The position numbers and the translations under genes were made by a program. Shown piece after piece: positions 32,913 through 46,500 of a stretch of 64,000 nt of DNA (within the stretch, counting starts at the first letter, position 1; each line of letters begins with the position of its first letter). The notes below the pieces were generated by a model. The model did not search any database, was not told the origin of the DNA, and saw only the letters and a program-made list of their open reading frames with translations. Source of the stretch: Trichuris trichiura (lineage: Eukaryota > Nematoda > Enoplea > Trichinellida > Trichuridae); contig JBAJFE010000021.1 in assembly GCA_037903355.1 (NCBI GenBank), positions 124,001 to 188,000 on the forward strand, given 5' to 3'.

Positions 32913-34697
32913 TCAGAGATTGGCAGCAGAGCCGGGATTGCTGGACGAGTAGAGTGTATGGTAGTAAGAGATGCCGTCGCCCATGGCCGCCTGCTGTCCC
33001 AACTGAGACATCATTGGGCTAAGAGAGCCGTAGGATAGCTGCGACGTTCCATTGCCGTAACAGGACAAGTTGTAATCATTGACCGCTTTGGTCGAGTCGA
33101 TCAGGTTCGTAATGGAAAATGGATGGGAGAAAGACAACGGCCCGAACGGATCCTGCGCGTAAGACGGCAGTTGACCAAAGGACGAATACGACTGGGTCAT
33201 CAGCGGAGGCAGACTGGTCGGAGAGGTACCGTAACTAATGACAGCCGGGTGACCATCGCCGCCCATTGTTACGCTACCAATTGCCTCTCTTGGGCTACCA
33301 CACATAGGGGTAGAAGAGGAAGTTGGTCCACCGCCACCGCCTGGACTGTCGACGCCATCCAATTTTCTGGCCATTGCGCGATGGTGAAGGCCACTTATGT
33401 CCATCTGACCGGCGGCATCGGACGCCTGTTGCATAGACGATGGACTCCCATTAGGGCATGTATCAACGACGGAGCCGCCCTGCGACTGCATATCAACCGA
33501 AGAAAGCAGAGCGTGAGTATTCGGCGACGGACTGAGCAGCTGAGACGACGGGTCCACCGACTGACCATCGTCCTGCATGAGCATCATGGACGGGGTACAT
33601 TCTTGCGAATTTATCTAAAACGATTGGAGTTGAGTAGACAGCTACTAAAGGTGTTGGATTAAAAAAGGTCATCTTACCTTGCGCTCGCCCACCAAGAGAT
33701 CATTGGGCATATGGTCCACCACGTCGTCGCTGCCGGACGGCTCCTCTTCCTTGACAACGGTGGCGGGCCGTTGCATACCGTCGGGGTCTTCATTTTTCGA
33801 GATCACGCGGAATGGAGTGGTTCCACTACCGCCATTGTTGGCCGCTGCAGCCGCCATTGCCGCAGCCGCTGCGGCCGCGTTCCTGGACGCTTTCGAGTTG
33901 GACGAGCCTCCTCGCTTTTCGCATTTAAACCTTTTTTGACGCCTCAGATAGCATCCGTTCTCGAACATGTTGCCACAATCCGGGTGCAACGTCCAAAAGC
34001 TGCCCTTGTCTGGTGTTCTGGGCACCTTGACGAAGCAGTCGTTGAAGGACAAGCTGTGTCGAATGCTGTTCTGCCAACGCTGCTGATTCTGCCTGTAGTA
34101 CGGGAACAAATCCATTATGAACTGATATATTTCGCTCAGGGTCAGCATTTTGCTGCTCGACTGCTGAATTGCCATCGTTATTAGACTTATGTAACTGTAG
34201 GGCGGCTTGGCATGCGTGTAGCTGCGGCGGTATGAATTTTTATCGTTGCGCCGTTGGCTAACCGAAGCGCCACCCGACTGGGCTACTCCGGCTCCTGTGG
34301 GCGTTGTACTTGATCCAACGCCAACAGTCATTTGTCCGCATCCCAACGGGCTGAGCGCCGATGATCCCATAGCCGTCGGCCCCATGCTTAGCGAGCTCAT
34401 TGTAGTCGCCATTCCGGGCATCGCTCCGTAACCATTCAATCCCGGATGGCCGTTCATGCTGTTCATACCCGTAAACGAGGACATTGCCGAGTAGGGTCCA
34501 TTCAAAGCAGAAGCATTCATATTTGCCGACAAATTAGCATAAGCAGCAGCAGTTGCCGACGAATGGTTCTGCACCGGATAGCCTGCCGCGGCGGCAGCTG
34601 CGGCTGCCTGACTGAGTGTCGAAGTGCCGTAGCTCAATGCTGAATTCGGATCACCGCCAGTCGCATGCGCGTGGCCATAGTCGGGATGGAGTAACAT
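32913..34697 (-). CDS. FoxA: FoxA forkhead transcription factor (PHA-4/fork head type)
   Basis: Nuclear DNA-binding regulator of gut and foregut development in animals. Coding exons are 34697-33678 and 33614-32913, joined in phase 0 (AAG/GTAAGA to TCGTTTTAG) over a 63-bp intron, giving 573 residues. Residues 1-160 are Ala/Ser/Gly/Met-rich. The forkhead domain spans about 163-262, from [15 protein letters not shown] through [20 protein letters not shown] to [13 protein letters not shown], and is diagnostic of FoxA. The C-terminal HPFSITNLI (about 504-512) is the FoxA transactivation motif, and an SYYHTLY-type end follows. Wing 1 reads RTPDKGSFW, lacking three residues found in other FoxA proteins. 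ATG 34697 follows directly after an acceptor-like TTCATTCCAG, so an upstream non-coding or short coding exon is likely; I could not find it. Large empty flanks suggest extensive regulation. Confidence 0.93.
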
Positions 34698-37600
34698 CTG
34701 GAATGAAGCAACGTGCGTAAGTGACAGAACGCCTATGCAAGGGGACAATCTGATTGAACAGCGTGTCGAAAAAAATAGAAAGCAAATGTTACCTCTCTCC
34801 TCCTTTCGTTTGGACAGAAAACCAAGGAAGGCGTTTTTTAAAAAGAAAACCAATCAAAAGCTTTGGCGGTCAATTTTCAAATGGCCGACCGAAGTCTCTC
34901 GTTGCTTAACGCGGATCAGTAAATATACGTTGTTTAGCAAGACAACAACGGGTACAACTTTGTGAAAACGACCCAACCAGCGGCGGCGGTGTCGCTCTTC
35001 CACTCTTCCACCAGCGGTGCGTCGAGATATCGACTGAGTTTTGATGACAACGGTGGCGACGAAAACGATGAAGACTACGACGACAACGACGACGACGACG
35101 TTCTCTGGGCCAAACGGTAAGTCTGCACTGAACTACTTGTCAATAATGGCCACACGGAGAGCAACCATGCACGTGATCAAAGTTGACCAATCGGTGTGCC
35201 TTGCGGTAGGACAACCAATCAAACGGCTTGAAGGCACCCGACTTTGAAGTTACTCTTCAACGTTACGGCCGTCAAGGAGGCACCCAGCATTCGTTGTCTT
35301 TGTCGTTGCAGTCCGGTCGTCGTTGACGTCGTTGGGAGAAGGAAGAAGAAGAAGAAGAAGCGACCACCGCCGGCAGCAAGAGCAGAGGGTTGAATAATCA
35401 AAGCGTGCAAGAGCATAACTCCGGTTACGGGGATACCCCGTGGGAAAGGGCGCGCGTCGTCAGTAATGGGCAGGCAAACGACGCGACCAATCCTGCAAGA
35501 ATAGGTAAAAATTGTTCCAACAGGACGTCGCGCGAAAACGCGGGTCGTCGGTTAAAAAGGAGCGAGGAAAAAGTTGCCAACCGAAATGGCGAGCGCAAAG
35601 TTGCCGTGACCACCCGCGCTCGCGCGTCTCTCTGTTCAACGACACCCGGCGAGGGTGAGCAAAAAGGCGGACCCCATTACATGCTTCATTAGACCGACCG
35701 ACGTCCATTCGGCCAACGTACGAAAAATGTGTCATTCATAGCCCACTGATCAGAGGCAGTCGCATCCGTCGTACGTCACCTTGGGCATGGCGCCCAGACA
35801 ACCTGAGTGGCACTCGAATATCTGCGACACTAACGGCGCCCTCGTTTCCGGTAAGCTACCATTGTTTCATGCCGCGCACCGGATGTCCCTAAGAACTAGT
35901 TAGTTTGCTCGCCGGTAGAGTTAGTTATAAGCGGTTGGGCAAGAAAAGGCCTAAAAGTTCCTGTCCGGATGCAGGGCCGCTTATTCAGGTCATCCGGAAA
36001 GGCCACTGTTATCTCGCTCATTGCCTAAGATGATGTCGACCGTCCCACTGAGCGCTTCCGTAAGATTGGTGCAACTTTAATTTAAGAAAAAAAAGAAGAA
36101 AATCAATCAAACCGGTTACATTTAATTCGTGCGGCTTTGCCTAGCTATCTTACTTGCAAACAGCCGTACTCGCGCACGATTGTCAAAGTGATGACCGACC
36201 AACCGCATAGGACAATATGTATAGCTGCGTCATTGCTTTTAAAATAGGAGGAGATTAGCTCCTAACCAATCAACTCCTACTTCAATGCCATTACAAGTCA
36301 ACAAAAGAGCGATTACTCACTTGCAGGGTTAGGGGAAAGTGAGCGGCCGACGGGGAAGACAGGGCTGGTGCTGCCGTTTAAAGAAAGGATCGTTGAAAAT
36401 GGAAACAAGAAGAATGATGCAAACGTGAACACAAGCACTGAGCACTGAACAACAGCGTAAATGCGCACTGACGTTCAAGACACTGAGCTGTACCAACAAG
36501 GCAGTCTCGTATATAACCTTTATTTGACAGTGTCGACCGAATCTCAGCCGATCACTGGCTTTTACCTGTATTGCCGTTTTGCCGATTCGACGAGCTGTAG
36601 CCGTTCCTGTTTGATCAGCTTGCAGCAGAGTACGTTTGCCTCGTACAGATAGAGATGTGCTCATTTGGCCATACAAAAGCCAGGTCGGAGATTTTAATTG
36701 AGTGACGAAAGCTTTCCACAGCGAGCCGTATGTCAATAGAAAGAGAGAGAGAAAGAGAGAAAGCGCAAACAGCGCGCTACTTTGCAATCCCAAATTCCAG
36801 CTTTCAAAGCTGGTACTTCGCTTCGTTAAATGGCGATACATATCTGCGCGCATTTGTTAAACAAGCCCGCCTAAGGTTCCCCTAAGCTCTGCGCGGGTTG
36901 GACCCTTCGTGATGCTTTGGCGCCCGTTTGACTGATAGTTTGAATTTCGAATAAACAATTACGCAAAATTTAGAACATATAGACAACTTGGCAGGGTAAA
37001 GAAAAAGGTACAAACAAGGCGTTACACCTGAGCCAATGGAATTGAACAAAAGCTTCGATTACCCGTTTTTGCGTGAACGCATGATCGCGTTCCTTCTCGC
37101 AATTGGTGCGTGCTTGTTGCTTCACAATGGCCCACCGAAGCAACGGGTCTCTGAAAGAAAAAAAGCCACCTTTTGAATAGAAGCACCGAACAAGCGGTAA
37201 AAGTTTAAAATTCTTAAAACAGCCTTCCGGCTCTCGCTAACTCACTTTTCAAAACCGGCTAACAAGGCGGTTTGTCCCGTGATAGTACTCATCCCCTACG
37301 TAACATTTGGCGACTCGACCGCTCAGGTGGAATTAAGCCTTACTCGTTCTTGCGGTTCGAACAAAGTTGATGCTGAAGTTGCCCTTCCAGTCGCTGTTGA
37401 TCTAATTTGCCAAGCGTTTCTACTGCCGCTTTTCGGGCTATAACATGCGCATCCGTCCGACATCTACAGTAGGAAATTTGAAACTCTGTCACGGCTCAAC
37501 AAAAAAAAATCTTCCGTGACAGCCATCTGGCCGAACAAAGGCGCTTTAAAAGGAGTTTGACAAAATTTCGTTCGTTTCACCTAGTGAAAAGGATAAAGAA

Positions 37601-38940
37601 TTGCTTGGCTCTAAACCGTGCCAATAACAATGGCCATAAATGGAGCGTTAGGCCGTATTTAACTGACTTAAGGCACTGCACTGCGGACGTGAGGTGGCTT
37701 TACAAAACTTCAAGCGAATCTTTTAAACGCCAGCTAAATTGCACAACGAAGTGACATTGGAAATGCCGAAGCGCGGCAAGCGGATCGTCTCGGAAGGGAA
37801 CATCTATTTGTCCAGCTGTCGAGAGGATGTTGGAACGCGGAATCTCTTTCTTTCTCTCTCTACGCTGCGAAATTCCAAACAATAAGCGTTATCGTAACAG
37901 TTTCGCACCGAACGGCCGATCGTCGCGTAGGCGAAAAATGCATACCTGAAAAATGGACAGCCGCCCTGACAGCGGCCAGTAACGTAAGCAAAACTTAGTC
38001 GTTTAGTCGTCGAAGGAAAACCGATCGGTCGCCAATCGTATGATCATAATATGCAGCAGCGGCGCACCGCAGCGGGTTGTCGATATCGTGGCGGGTGCGT
38101 GATTCAACGTTGCACACCGACTGCTAATGGAAGTTTTGTGCCGACTCAGAGCAGCTCGAAAACTTTGTTCACTTGTGCCACCACTCTACGGGACTGGTAC
38201 AGAACCGACTACAAATGGCGTGTCGCGTCGTTCCGTTGGGCAAAAGCCTTATTTATACGTATCGAAGTTAAGCTGGTCGCTTAAGAAGAAGACGACGACG
38301 ACAGGCGCGATGATGGCTTTTCACGCAATATGGTATTGCGCCTTCTCCACGGAGGCCAAGTACGCTTGGAATACCACGCAGACGGCAAAAAGAGCTATAA
38401 GCAAAAAAGCATTACAAACGTCGTTGTTGGCAAATGGCCAACTGTCAGTGAAAAACTAAGGAGAAAGCAATTATTATCATAACAGTGGCAGCTTAGATGT
38501 AAGGTAACGCGGAACGAGAGCCGCGGGTAAGATAAACAGTAGTAAATCGGGTCAGCTGCTTAAGTGAAAACAGAAAGAGAAGGGAATGAGAGAGAGAGAA
38601 TTTCTACGTTCAATAGTCGACAGGTAGGCAACGGTGCCTGGAGAAGTGTAACAGTAGTAGCGGAATAGGGCCGGTGCCGTCAGGCAGCCAGAAATTAAGA
38701 TGCAATGCAAAGCAACGTCGTACGCTTATCGCCTGCGCTTTGCACCCATTGGGAAGATGGCCGCCGGCTCAAGGAGTCGATAAGCGCCATGTAAAGCCGT
38801 GTGGTGGAAAGCAATGGCGTCGGCCGACTGGACAAAAACGGGACCGATGCCCTGGCACTCACCAGCCGCCGTCGACGGGACCCTTTTTTGCACTAGTCGC
38901 CAGCGCGGCCGTTACGGGGTGTCGCTGGCGGCTCTCCACA

Positions 38941-38972
<32 letters not shown>

Positions 38973-41878
38973 ACGCAGCCGATACCGCCGGCTCGTTGCA
39001 TTCATTTATGACGGCTAAATTTGCGTACAACTGCGAAGCAATGGATATGCTAATTGCCGCCGCCATCGAGCGACATAAACTGCCTTTTCAGAAGAGCTGA
39101 ACGCCGACGACGAACGACAGCGACAGACGCTTACCAGTTTTAGGCGCTGTTCAGCAAAGCGCCAACGTTGACGAGTCGTTTTTGCCCTATCGCCTTAAGC
39201 GCCCAACGATAGCCAATATCCCGTCGACCAATTGCCGTCACGAGGCTGTGAAAAATCTTTTACGTAGGCGAGCCTAGCTAAACAAAGAAGGGCAGCAATT
39301 TTCGCCATTCCTAACGCTTCTCCAATTATGTAAAGCCAATTTCCGTCGTAAACAATAAACATGCATTTCTTTTTAGGCGAACAGAGTCAGAGCGAAAATT
39401 AGCTATGAATAAGCGATTGGAAGGCAGGTTAGCAGAGGGCGCCAGCCGTCCGCAAGAGAAACGGTGTTTCGCCAGCGCGCGATCGTTGGTTAAGGTCAGC
39501 CCTTTCTCTTCCAGCGGTCTTCCTTTCTCTTGCGTGTCACCTTTTTTGGGCCCAAAAAAGAAAAGGACTTCCCGATTACACCGTCGCGCGCGCGTAGCGA
39601 TGATCATTAGGCTTTTCGCTAGACGATGGCCCTTTGCAAAAGAAAACTTCGATTGGAAACGTAGTGGCATGTAAATTTTATACAATTCAAAATGGATCAA
39701 AAGAATGCCTGTTATTCTCCTTCTCGCCCAAGCCCGACTCCGATCGGTTGACGTGTACGACCGAACCGCTGCAAGCAACAATGCGCGCATGCACGCACAA
39801 AGCTGGTCAGCGCTTTTCTTCCTTTTGATTTTATTTTTCCTCTATTCAACATTCCGCCGTCCAGACAACCACTATCGGCCGGACGTTAAAAGCGTGAAAG
39901 GAACATCGCAACGCAAATGCAGCCTGCCTCGTAACCGTCCAGTTGATGTCTCTAGAATTTACATATTTCCAGCAAACCCCGAAAGATAAAATTCCTTCAG
40001 CTAAGCTTAATTCAACCCTATTGGGTGATTAGCATTGCTATATTCAAATTTTGCCGAACGCGTGCGACGTGGCCTCAGTGCAGTCCAAAAGGCTACAAAA
40101 TTAATGCGCGCGTTTTTGGGCAGCTATGACATGGACACGCAGTACTATATCTATGCTAGGGCAACAAAAGAAAGACGTCCAAAATAGAGAGATAAGTAGC
40201 CTTGAAAAAAGGAAGCAATCAAAAGCATTGCCTTAACTCAAAATAAAGTATAAACTTGGATTTTGTAAAGCCCATACTAGCATTGTCAGCTGCACAATGG
40301 GGAACTTGAAAAAACGGAACGATTAAAAAAGATAGCCTAACCTTTTCGCAGCTGCGTTCAAAATACGGGAAAGCAACGCCAGTGGACGAACATTTGTGGC
40401 GAGAAAAAAATTTTTTCGCAACACAATCAGGAGCAGCCAACTTCTACAGTGCAGCGCAGCAAATACAAATATGAACAGTCCAACTGGACGAAACTACAAG
40501 ATGAGATAGAAACACCCCCAAAATGCGATAACAACTCGGTTCCTACTCGTCGGTTGGAAAAATTGTGCCTTAGGCGATTGAATCACAAAGCTCGTTTTGA
40601 AATTATCCAAACATGGTAACGCAAAAAAGGAGTTAATTCAACGCCTACAAGTCGCGCTTGATCATGTTATGAATATTAATAATCAGCGGTTTTATTGCCG
40701 GATGTGAATCATAGGTTTTTAACAGCTGGCAAGTGAGAAAAAATTTTAACAATAACAAAGAATCATCGCCAAAGCGGTGACTCAGTAGCCTACTGTTGGA
40801 AAACACCCACGGGTTATCCGGAAATTACGATATCTTCAAGTCCAAAACGAAAGACGCTCTTTCGCAAGGCTTGTTAGCGTGTAATTAGAATTATGGAAGC
40901 AATATACTCTGCATATAAGGAGCAAGCACATTACTTAGCCAACCTACGCTGCTCCAATGCTGCAAAAAAGGAGAAAACAAAGTCTGACGGTTTGGGAACT
41001 TTTCTGATACAAGGCAAAACAGCAATCCGTCTTGGATAATGCTATGCTATGAATGGATGGAAGGCATGCATAGCTGCACAGTTTGCCCGACGGGGTAGCG
41101 AGCAACAACGTGCACAAAATATGGAATCGTTACGAAGAGGATTCGAATCGCTTGCATTTGGCTCTTTTGGCCGACAGGGATTATTTACATGCCGAGTACG
41201 CAGGTCAAAATAAACAAAACCATTGGAAAGTCGGTTCGTCCGGCACTTGCATGCAAATCAGTCGGATCGGATTTGCGAATCCAAAGCGGTTTTGATAAAA
41301 ATCAATTCGCTCGCGTTCGGTGCACCCATCAAGCAAACGGCTGACACTACTACGAAGGTAATGCAACACCAGTGGCCATCGGCATTTTACGAGATCACAT
41401 TCTCGATTGCGCTTATGGAAATAGCGTACGGTTAATTTAGGGCAATTGCATCCGCGTACGCTTATTGGATCTTATTCAGGTTGGGCAACGTCTCCGCATA
41501 AAGCCATAGACGTCCTTGAGGACTGCCCGTGATGGAATAAGCGCAAACTAATGTCCGAACCAAACATGCGACTGGAAAAACAACGTCTCGCTGGGTTGTA
41601 CTTAGCGGCTTCCGAATGTGACCAACCAACGTGTACCAACGAGAGACTGGAATTCCTTGTCCTCCAGTCAAGCCGTGACGCGATATTTGCCCAACCAGTC
41701 GGCTGTTTGCTTTCGCCCGACGCGAAGACTCAGTTGAGGATCGACGCGTGGGCCCTTCACACAGCTGGTCTACGAAACGTTGTCACCAGTGTGCGTGCGT
41801 CTGTTGTAAACTGACGTTTTGGCAAAGGTCTATGACTGAACGAAACGGTGGTCAAGGCATTCGCATTTACAAGTAACT
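34698..41878. other. Long gene-poor region upstream of FoxA
   Basis: About 7 kb between the FoxA start and the next + strand gene, without a supportable coding gene. It must contain the FoxA promoter and probably its first exon. Simple tracts are (GAA)n at about 35338-35360, GA-rich sequence at about 36737-36765 and (TC)n at about 38943-38972. Open frames such as minus 36329-36853 and minus 39326-39790 lack domain or splice support. Confidence 0.45.
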
Positions 41879-43295
41879 ATGAGCCAGGACAATCTTGCCA
41901 AGTCCCGATGGGCTGACATACACGGCAGTCAAAGTCAACCACGCGGTGATGCGTCAATGATGACGTGGGGCGCCCAATCGAGCAACGCAGTGCCGGCTAG
42001 AGCCCATACCGCCGGTCGCCATCTGATGTATGAGAAGGACGATGGGCCGCAGTCAAGCTACATGCGATGCTACTATAGCGACATCAACAACTACATCCTG
42101 TAAGGCTGCTACTCTTTGTACGATGGCTATTTTTTAAAGTGGACAATTTTAGGTGTGACAAACAAACAGGCTGTTGCGACACGGGATGCTGCAGCAGGGA
42201 CCTGGAATGGTAAGCCTCATTCTTGCCCATAAGGCTTCGTTTTGCCAAATAACCTACCGCGATGAGGATAGCTAAGAAAACACTTTGCGGGAAGGACAAC
42301 AAAAGGGATGGCTGGTACAAACAGTCGCAACAACAAGCAGCCAAAGGGGGATAGCAGCTATCCATTGAATTAGGTGGATAAATCAGGCATGAAACACTCT
42401 ACTAACGCATACTCTATCTCCGTACCGTATTATTCATGCAGTGGCCGTTCGGCTGCGCCATTTATTTGCCTTTGCTGCGGAAGTAGTCGCTAATGCGAAA
42501 GGTGGACGATAGCTTAAGCAGCTTAGAAGCAAAACAAAACCGCTGCTACCATGGCTGATACAGTTTGTTGACTGGCGAACTTGTAGGCGGGCAAAGCGTT
42601 CGAAAGAAAGATATTTCCTCAAAACTTTTTGTTTTGCTATTTGTAGAGTAAGCAGTGAGCGCACGTCCGTTACGATTGATGCAATCGGCGCGGATGCATC
42701 ATACGGTCAAAATAAACTTTCGAAATTCACGTCGCGACGGTAAATTTAGTAGCAAACAACTATTCTTACAGTAAATATTTAAATTAACAATTCAGTTGTT
42801 CAGTCAAATACACAGTATTAAGGGATACAAACTTTGAATAATCAAAGGTTCAAGTGAACACGCCTATCGGCTATGCTTACCGCGTTGCATCGATATTGCA
42901 TTACGGAGCGCAACTGCTTTACGCAAGGCCTAGGGAGTTGATCGCCACTTGGCCTAAAAAGGAAAAACGGTGCTCAAGGTTACCGTAAGGGTTTTAAAAA
43001 AATCTCAAACCTAATTTGCATGGGAAAAAAATTTCGCGCCATTCCAACGTTGTCAACATAAATGTTGCTTCTTTTTTGCAGGATGGGCGGAGTGTACGTG
43101 CTCGTTGCATTCGTCGCCATCATAGTTGTCGTTGGATTTGTCACTGCCATTGTATGCTATCAGAGAAGCAAAAACAAAGCGAAAAAGGAAGAAGAGCATG
43201 AACAACAGTACGCCCGCAGTCACTACACTGCCTATCCGTATCATTACCCAGCGTCTGAACACGGACGCCAAGCCCAATTTGGCACTCTATACTAA
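41879..43295 (+). CDS. Small single-pass membrane protein, two exons
   Basis: Exon 1 is 41879-42099 and exon 2 is 43082-43295, joined in phase 2 (CCT/GTAAGG to TTTTTTTGCAG), giving 144 residues. The first 73 residues are polar, without a signal peptide. Exon 2 begins with a strong membrane segment (VYVLVAFVAIIVVVGFVTAI), followed by a basic stop-transfer QRSKNKAKK and a Tyr/His/Pro-rich tail (YPYHYPAS) ending in GTLY. Topology is probably N-terminus outside with a cytoplasmic tail, inferred from the positive charges. No family is recognised. The 982-bp intron contains only unconvincing antisense frames. The gene converges on ACF1, with 208 bp between the two stop codons. Confidence 0.65.
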
Positions 43296-43503
43296 GTCGT
43301 TCAATTCACTTTTTTGTGGCTAGCTTTACTCGCTAAACAATAGAACACCTGAAGAAAATGTAGAATTAAAACGGGCTTTCGCGAGTTGTTGTTCCTTGAA
43401 ACCATGCGTAAACAAGCGGCAAATAATAACGTGAAGTGGCATAGTCGCCCTATAGGTCATAGTAGAAATGGAAACTACACAAAGTAAACAGGTTGACACT
43501 TTG

Positions 43504-46500
43504 CTAAGACCGAAGGGTAGTTCTCCGGCGCTTCGACGGCTTCAGTAAATCGGTGGTACTCAAGTGGAGGCTCGTCAATTGCTCGCAAAAGAATTGTTGC
43601 AACCGTTCGCCGCACCCGTATACTTCCGCCGTCGATTCGTTGTACAAATAGCAATTGTTAAAAATTTGCTCTATGTCGTTCACCATCTCGCCAAAACGCT
43701 CGTACGCTCCCGAATCGAACTTCTTTGCAACCGTACTTAGATCCATAGGCGAACGTATGATCTTGTAATAGTCGGGAGCCTGAAAATTGCACTGTCTTAC
43801 GAGAAAGGAGCGCAAAGGAATAAAACGAAATGGACGAACTATTTTTTTCGAAACTGGAGTTAGAAAAGGCCACGAATCTGCATGACTATGCAGCAAACTG
43901 AGTAACAGATTGCACCGTTCGGTCACGCTATTTTCGGTCGCCTGCTCCATTCCATTGCTGCGGCGTCTTGTGATTACTGTCCCATCGGAATCGTTTCCGG
44001 ATGAATGAAATCCTTCTTCCGTATTTGCCGTGGAACCGTTTTGCCTAGAGTATAGTAACGATAAGCAATCAAAGGCAGTTCAAACCAGCTTTTACTCGGC
44101 ACAACGTAAAACCATAAGAAATAATAATTTAAATGAACTTTCCAAGTTACAACCTCCGGAGGTTGACGCGGATAACGTTCAACATTATTGAATTGATAAA
44201 AACGACAAGAAAAGCGTTCAATGCGTCCTATGGGTTTTTGCTATCAGAAATAATAAAAAATATTTAAAGTTGAATAAGCAAAAGGCAAACAGTGTCAACC
44301 GCGCAGATACAACCTATAAGGGAACACTTCCGTTGTAAAAAAGAAATATTAATATAATACTCAAATAGTTTTGTATCTTACGAAGACTGGTACATTTTGG
44401 CAAAACAAAAAATTTAATGCCATCTTTCGGGTTTTTCTAGGATAGTCCCTACATACAGCGTTGTATATTCTATATTTTCCGCTGATAAAGGAAACAAACA
44501 TGAAACTTAGACTTCTACCAACAGCTCTTCAGTATTAATGAGAAATAAAAACGCTACAAAAATGTTAAAGGGCATCCTTTATTCTAGATTCTCAAAATAC
44601 ACTTATTATTACGCGCTCGACAGCGTAAGTTTGTCTGCTCTTTCAGAAAGTTAAAATGGGAAACCTCACAAGCGCCAACGCGCTGACAAGTTGGACTTAA
44701 CGACCAATAGTATTCTAATCAGTTTTTGTACAGTTTCGACTATGTTGACCGCGCCTGTTTCTGAAAACAATTTTTCAGCTGGGCACTGAACAATTGAAAC
44801 TACGAAGCTTTCGGGATTCACCATATCCCGTCGTCAGCGCGCAAACATTCACAAATCACTAGTCGCGAAGGGATGAAAAGTGCATTAAAGATCTTATAAT
44901 CTCCAATTCTTTGTTGCATGGTCAAAAAAACTGCGTCCTTTAAAACTTTAATGTCATTGAAAACAGAAGATTCAGCAGCGTTTGCAACGCGCAAATACTG
45001 GCAGACTTGGGTTTGTTCACTTACATTCCTGAACAAAGCATTTTATTGAGCACTTAATCAGTTTGTTTTGCTACAGCAGATAAAGCCTATTTCGTTGCAT
45101 TAATATTTACGCAATTATGGTTACATTCTGACGACAAAAAAGCAATGGAAGGAGATGAGAAAATATAAACGAACGCAAAACGTCGAAACATTCAACTTAG
45201 TTTCGCACACGCTGTCGGCTTGAGTATCCAAGCTATTAGACCTCCAAAAAATAACAGTTTAGAAGGTTCGATTCATCCGCTCCATTTCGGTCTAATGCTG
45301 AACTGAAATTTCACTCCTAACACTTTGCAATGTCATCCAACGCATAGTCAAGACTGCCATAATTAAATTCGTGCGCGAAGAACAGTTTCTTTTCGCAAGC
45401 GTTTGAACATCTCATAATAGTGTTAACGAACGCAGCCATAAGTTTAAAACGTTTCTTACTTCGCTTCGCTAACAAAAAAGAGGAACGCATATTCGCTTAT
45501 CGTATCTTAGTGATTAAACAATTTCACTTCTTTCTACGGCGAATTCAGTAAGCAAAAAAAACTTTGCTTTAAAATGTGGTTCATTGAAGTGAGCGAAGAT
45601 GCTTATGCTTGTGGAAAGCCCGGTTATAACGGGGAGTAAAAACAGCCCACAACTGTCCGAACCTTTTGAAATGAATCTCACGTAGTACGTGTACACCTAT
45701 ACTAATTATCTCAAGCGCTAACCAATGAACTGTTCAAGCTAGATAAAGAGTGACTGCTCAACTTTATAAGGAATGCATTTTGTTATGTTTTAAAGAAAAA
45801 ACAAAACCGATAGAGCACTTACGAGGTAAAGCCGCCGAAAGAAATGGACTTTGGTCTCTTCAGGACGCGTCCGGAACGCGAAACTTTTACGTCTTCTTTA
45901 CTGCGCTCCTCGGCAGGAGTCGCAGCGCATTGGGCGCACTTCCACAAGGATACATTGACTTCCGACTTTTTAACCGAAGCACATTTGGTATGGAAACTGG
46001 CAGTACAAGATGAGCACGCAATGAGGTGCTTCCTGTATGTCACCTCCAAAAAGCAGATGCTGCAGTTTGGATAACTTTCGGGCGAATGGTCCATCTCAGC
46101 CGATTGATGATCTTCGGCTGCATTTTTGTTCGCCTCACCGGGTATCGCCTTGACATTGTTCGCCTGGGCATCCGGCAAGTCGGCAACAACTTTACTGCAC
46201 TGCTTGCAGGTCCAGCTTGGTCCGGGCACCTTTTCCAATGCGGGCTTCAGGCAAGTTAGATGGAACGGGCGCTCGCATTCCGAACAAAAGGCAAACGTAG
46301 TCGTGTTGCCCTTTCGTCGACATACTCGGCAGCGCATCTGCGAAAGGGACTTTTGCCAAATAATGCAATTTTCAAGCGTAGCCAAATGAAGCAGCACGGA
46401 AGAATAGGTACGAGCGTCCGAAAGCGACATCTTCCACTTTTCCATACGATACACTTCTGCGGGATTTAAAAATTGATCATTCAAATTAAAATGACAAACT

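Noticed and set aside
33123..33662. Antisense open frame of 179 codons over FoxA exon 2, and a similar one at 33711-34184
   Set aside because: They lie opposite clearly coding FoxA exons, have Arg/His-rich low-complexity composition typical of antisense shadows, and show no domain.
36329..36853. Minus-strand frame of 174 codons upstream of FoxA, considered as its first exon
   Set aside because: It runs through a GA-rich simple tract, has no FoxA-like N-terminal motif, and I found no donor that would join it convincingly to 34697.
45750..46389. Several plus-strand frames over ACF1 exon 11
   Set aside because: They are antisense to the PHD-finger exon and carry no features.
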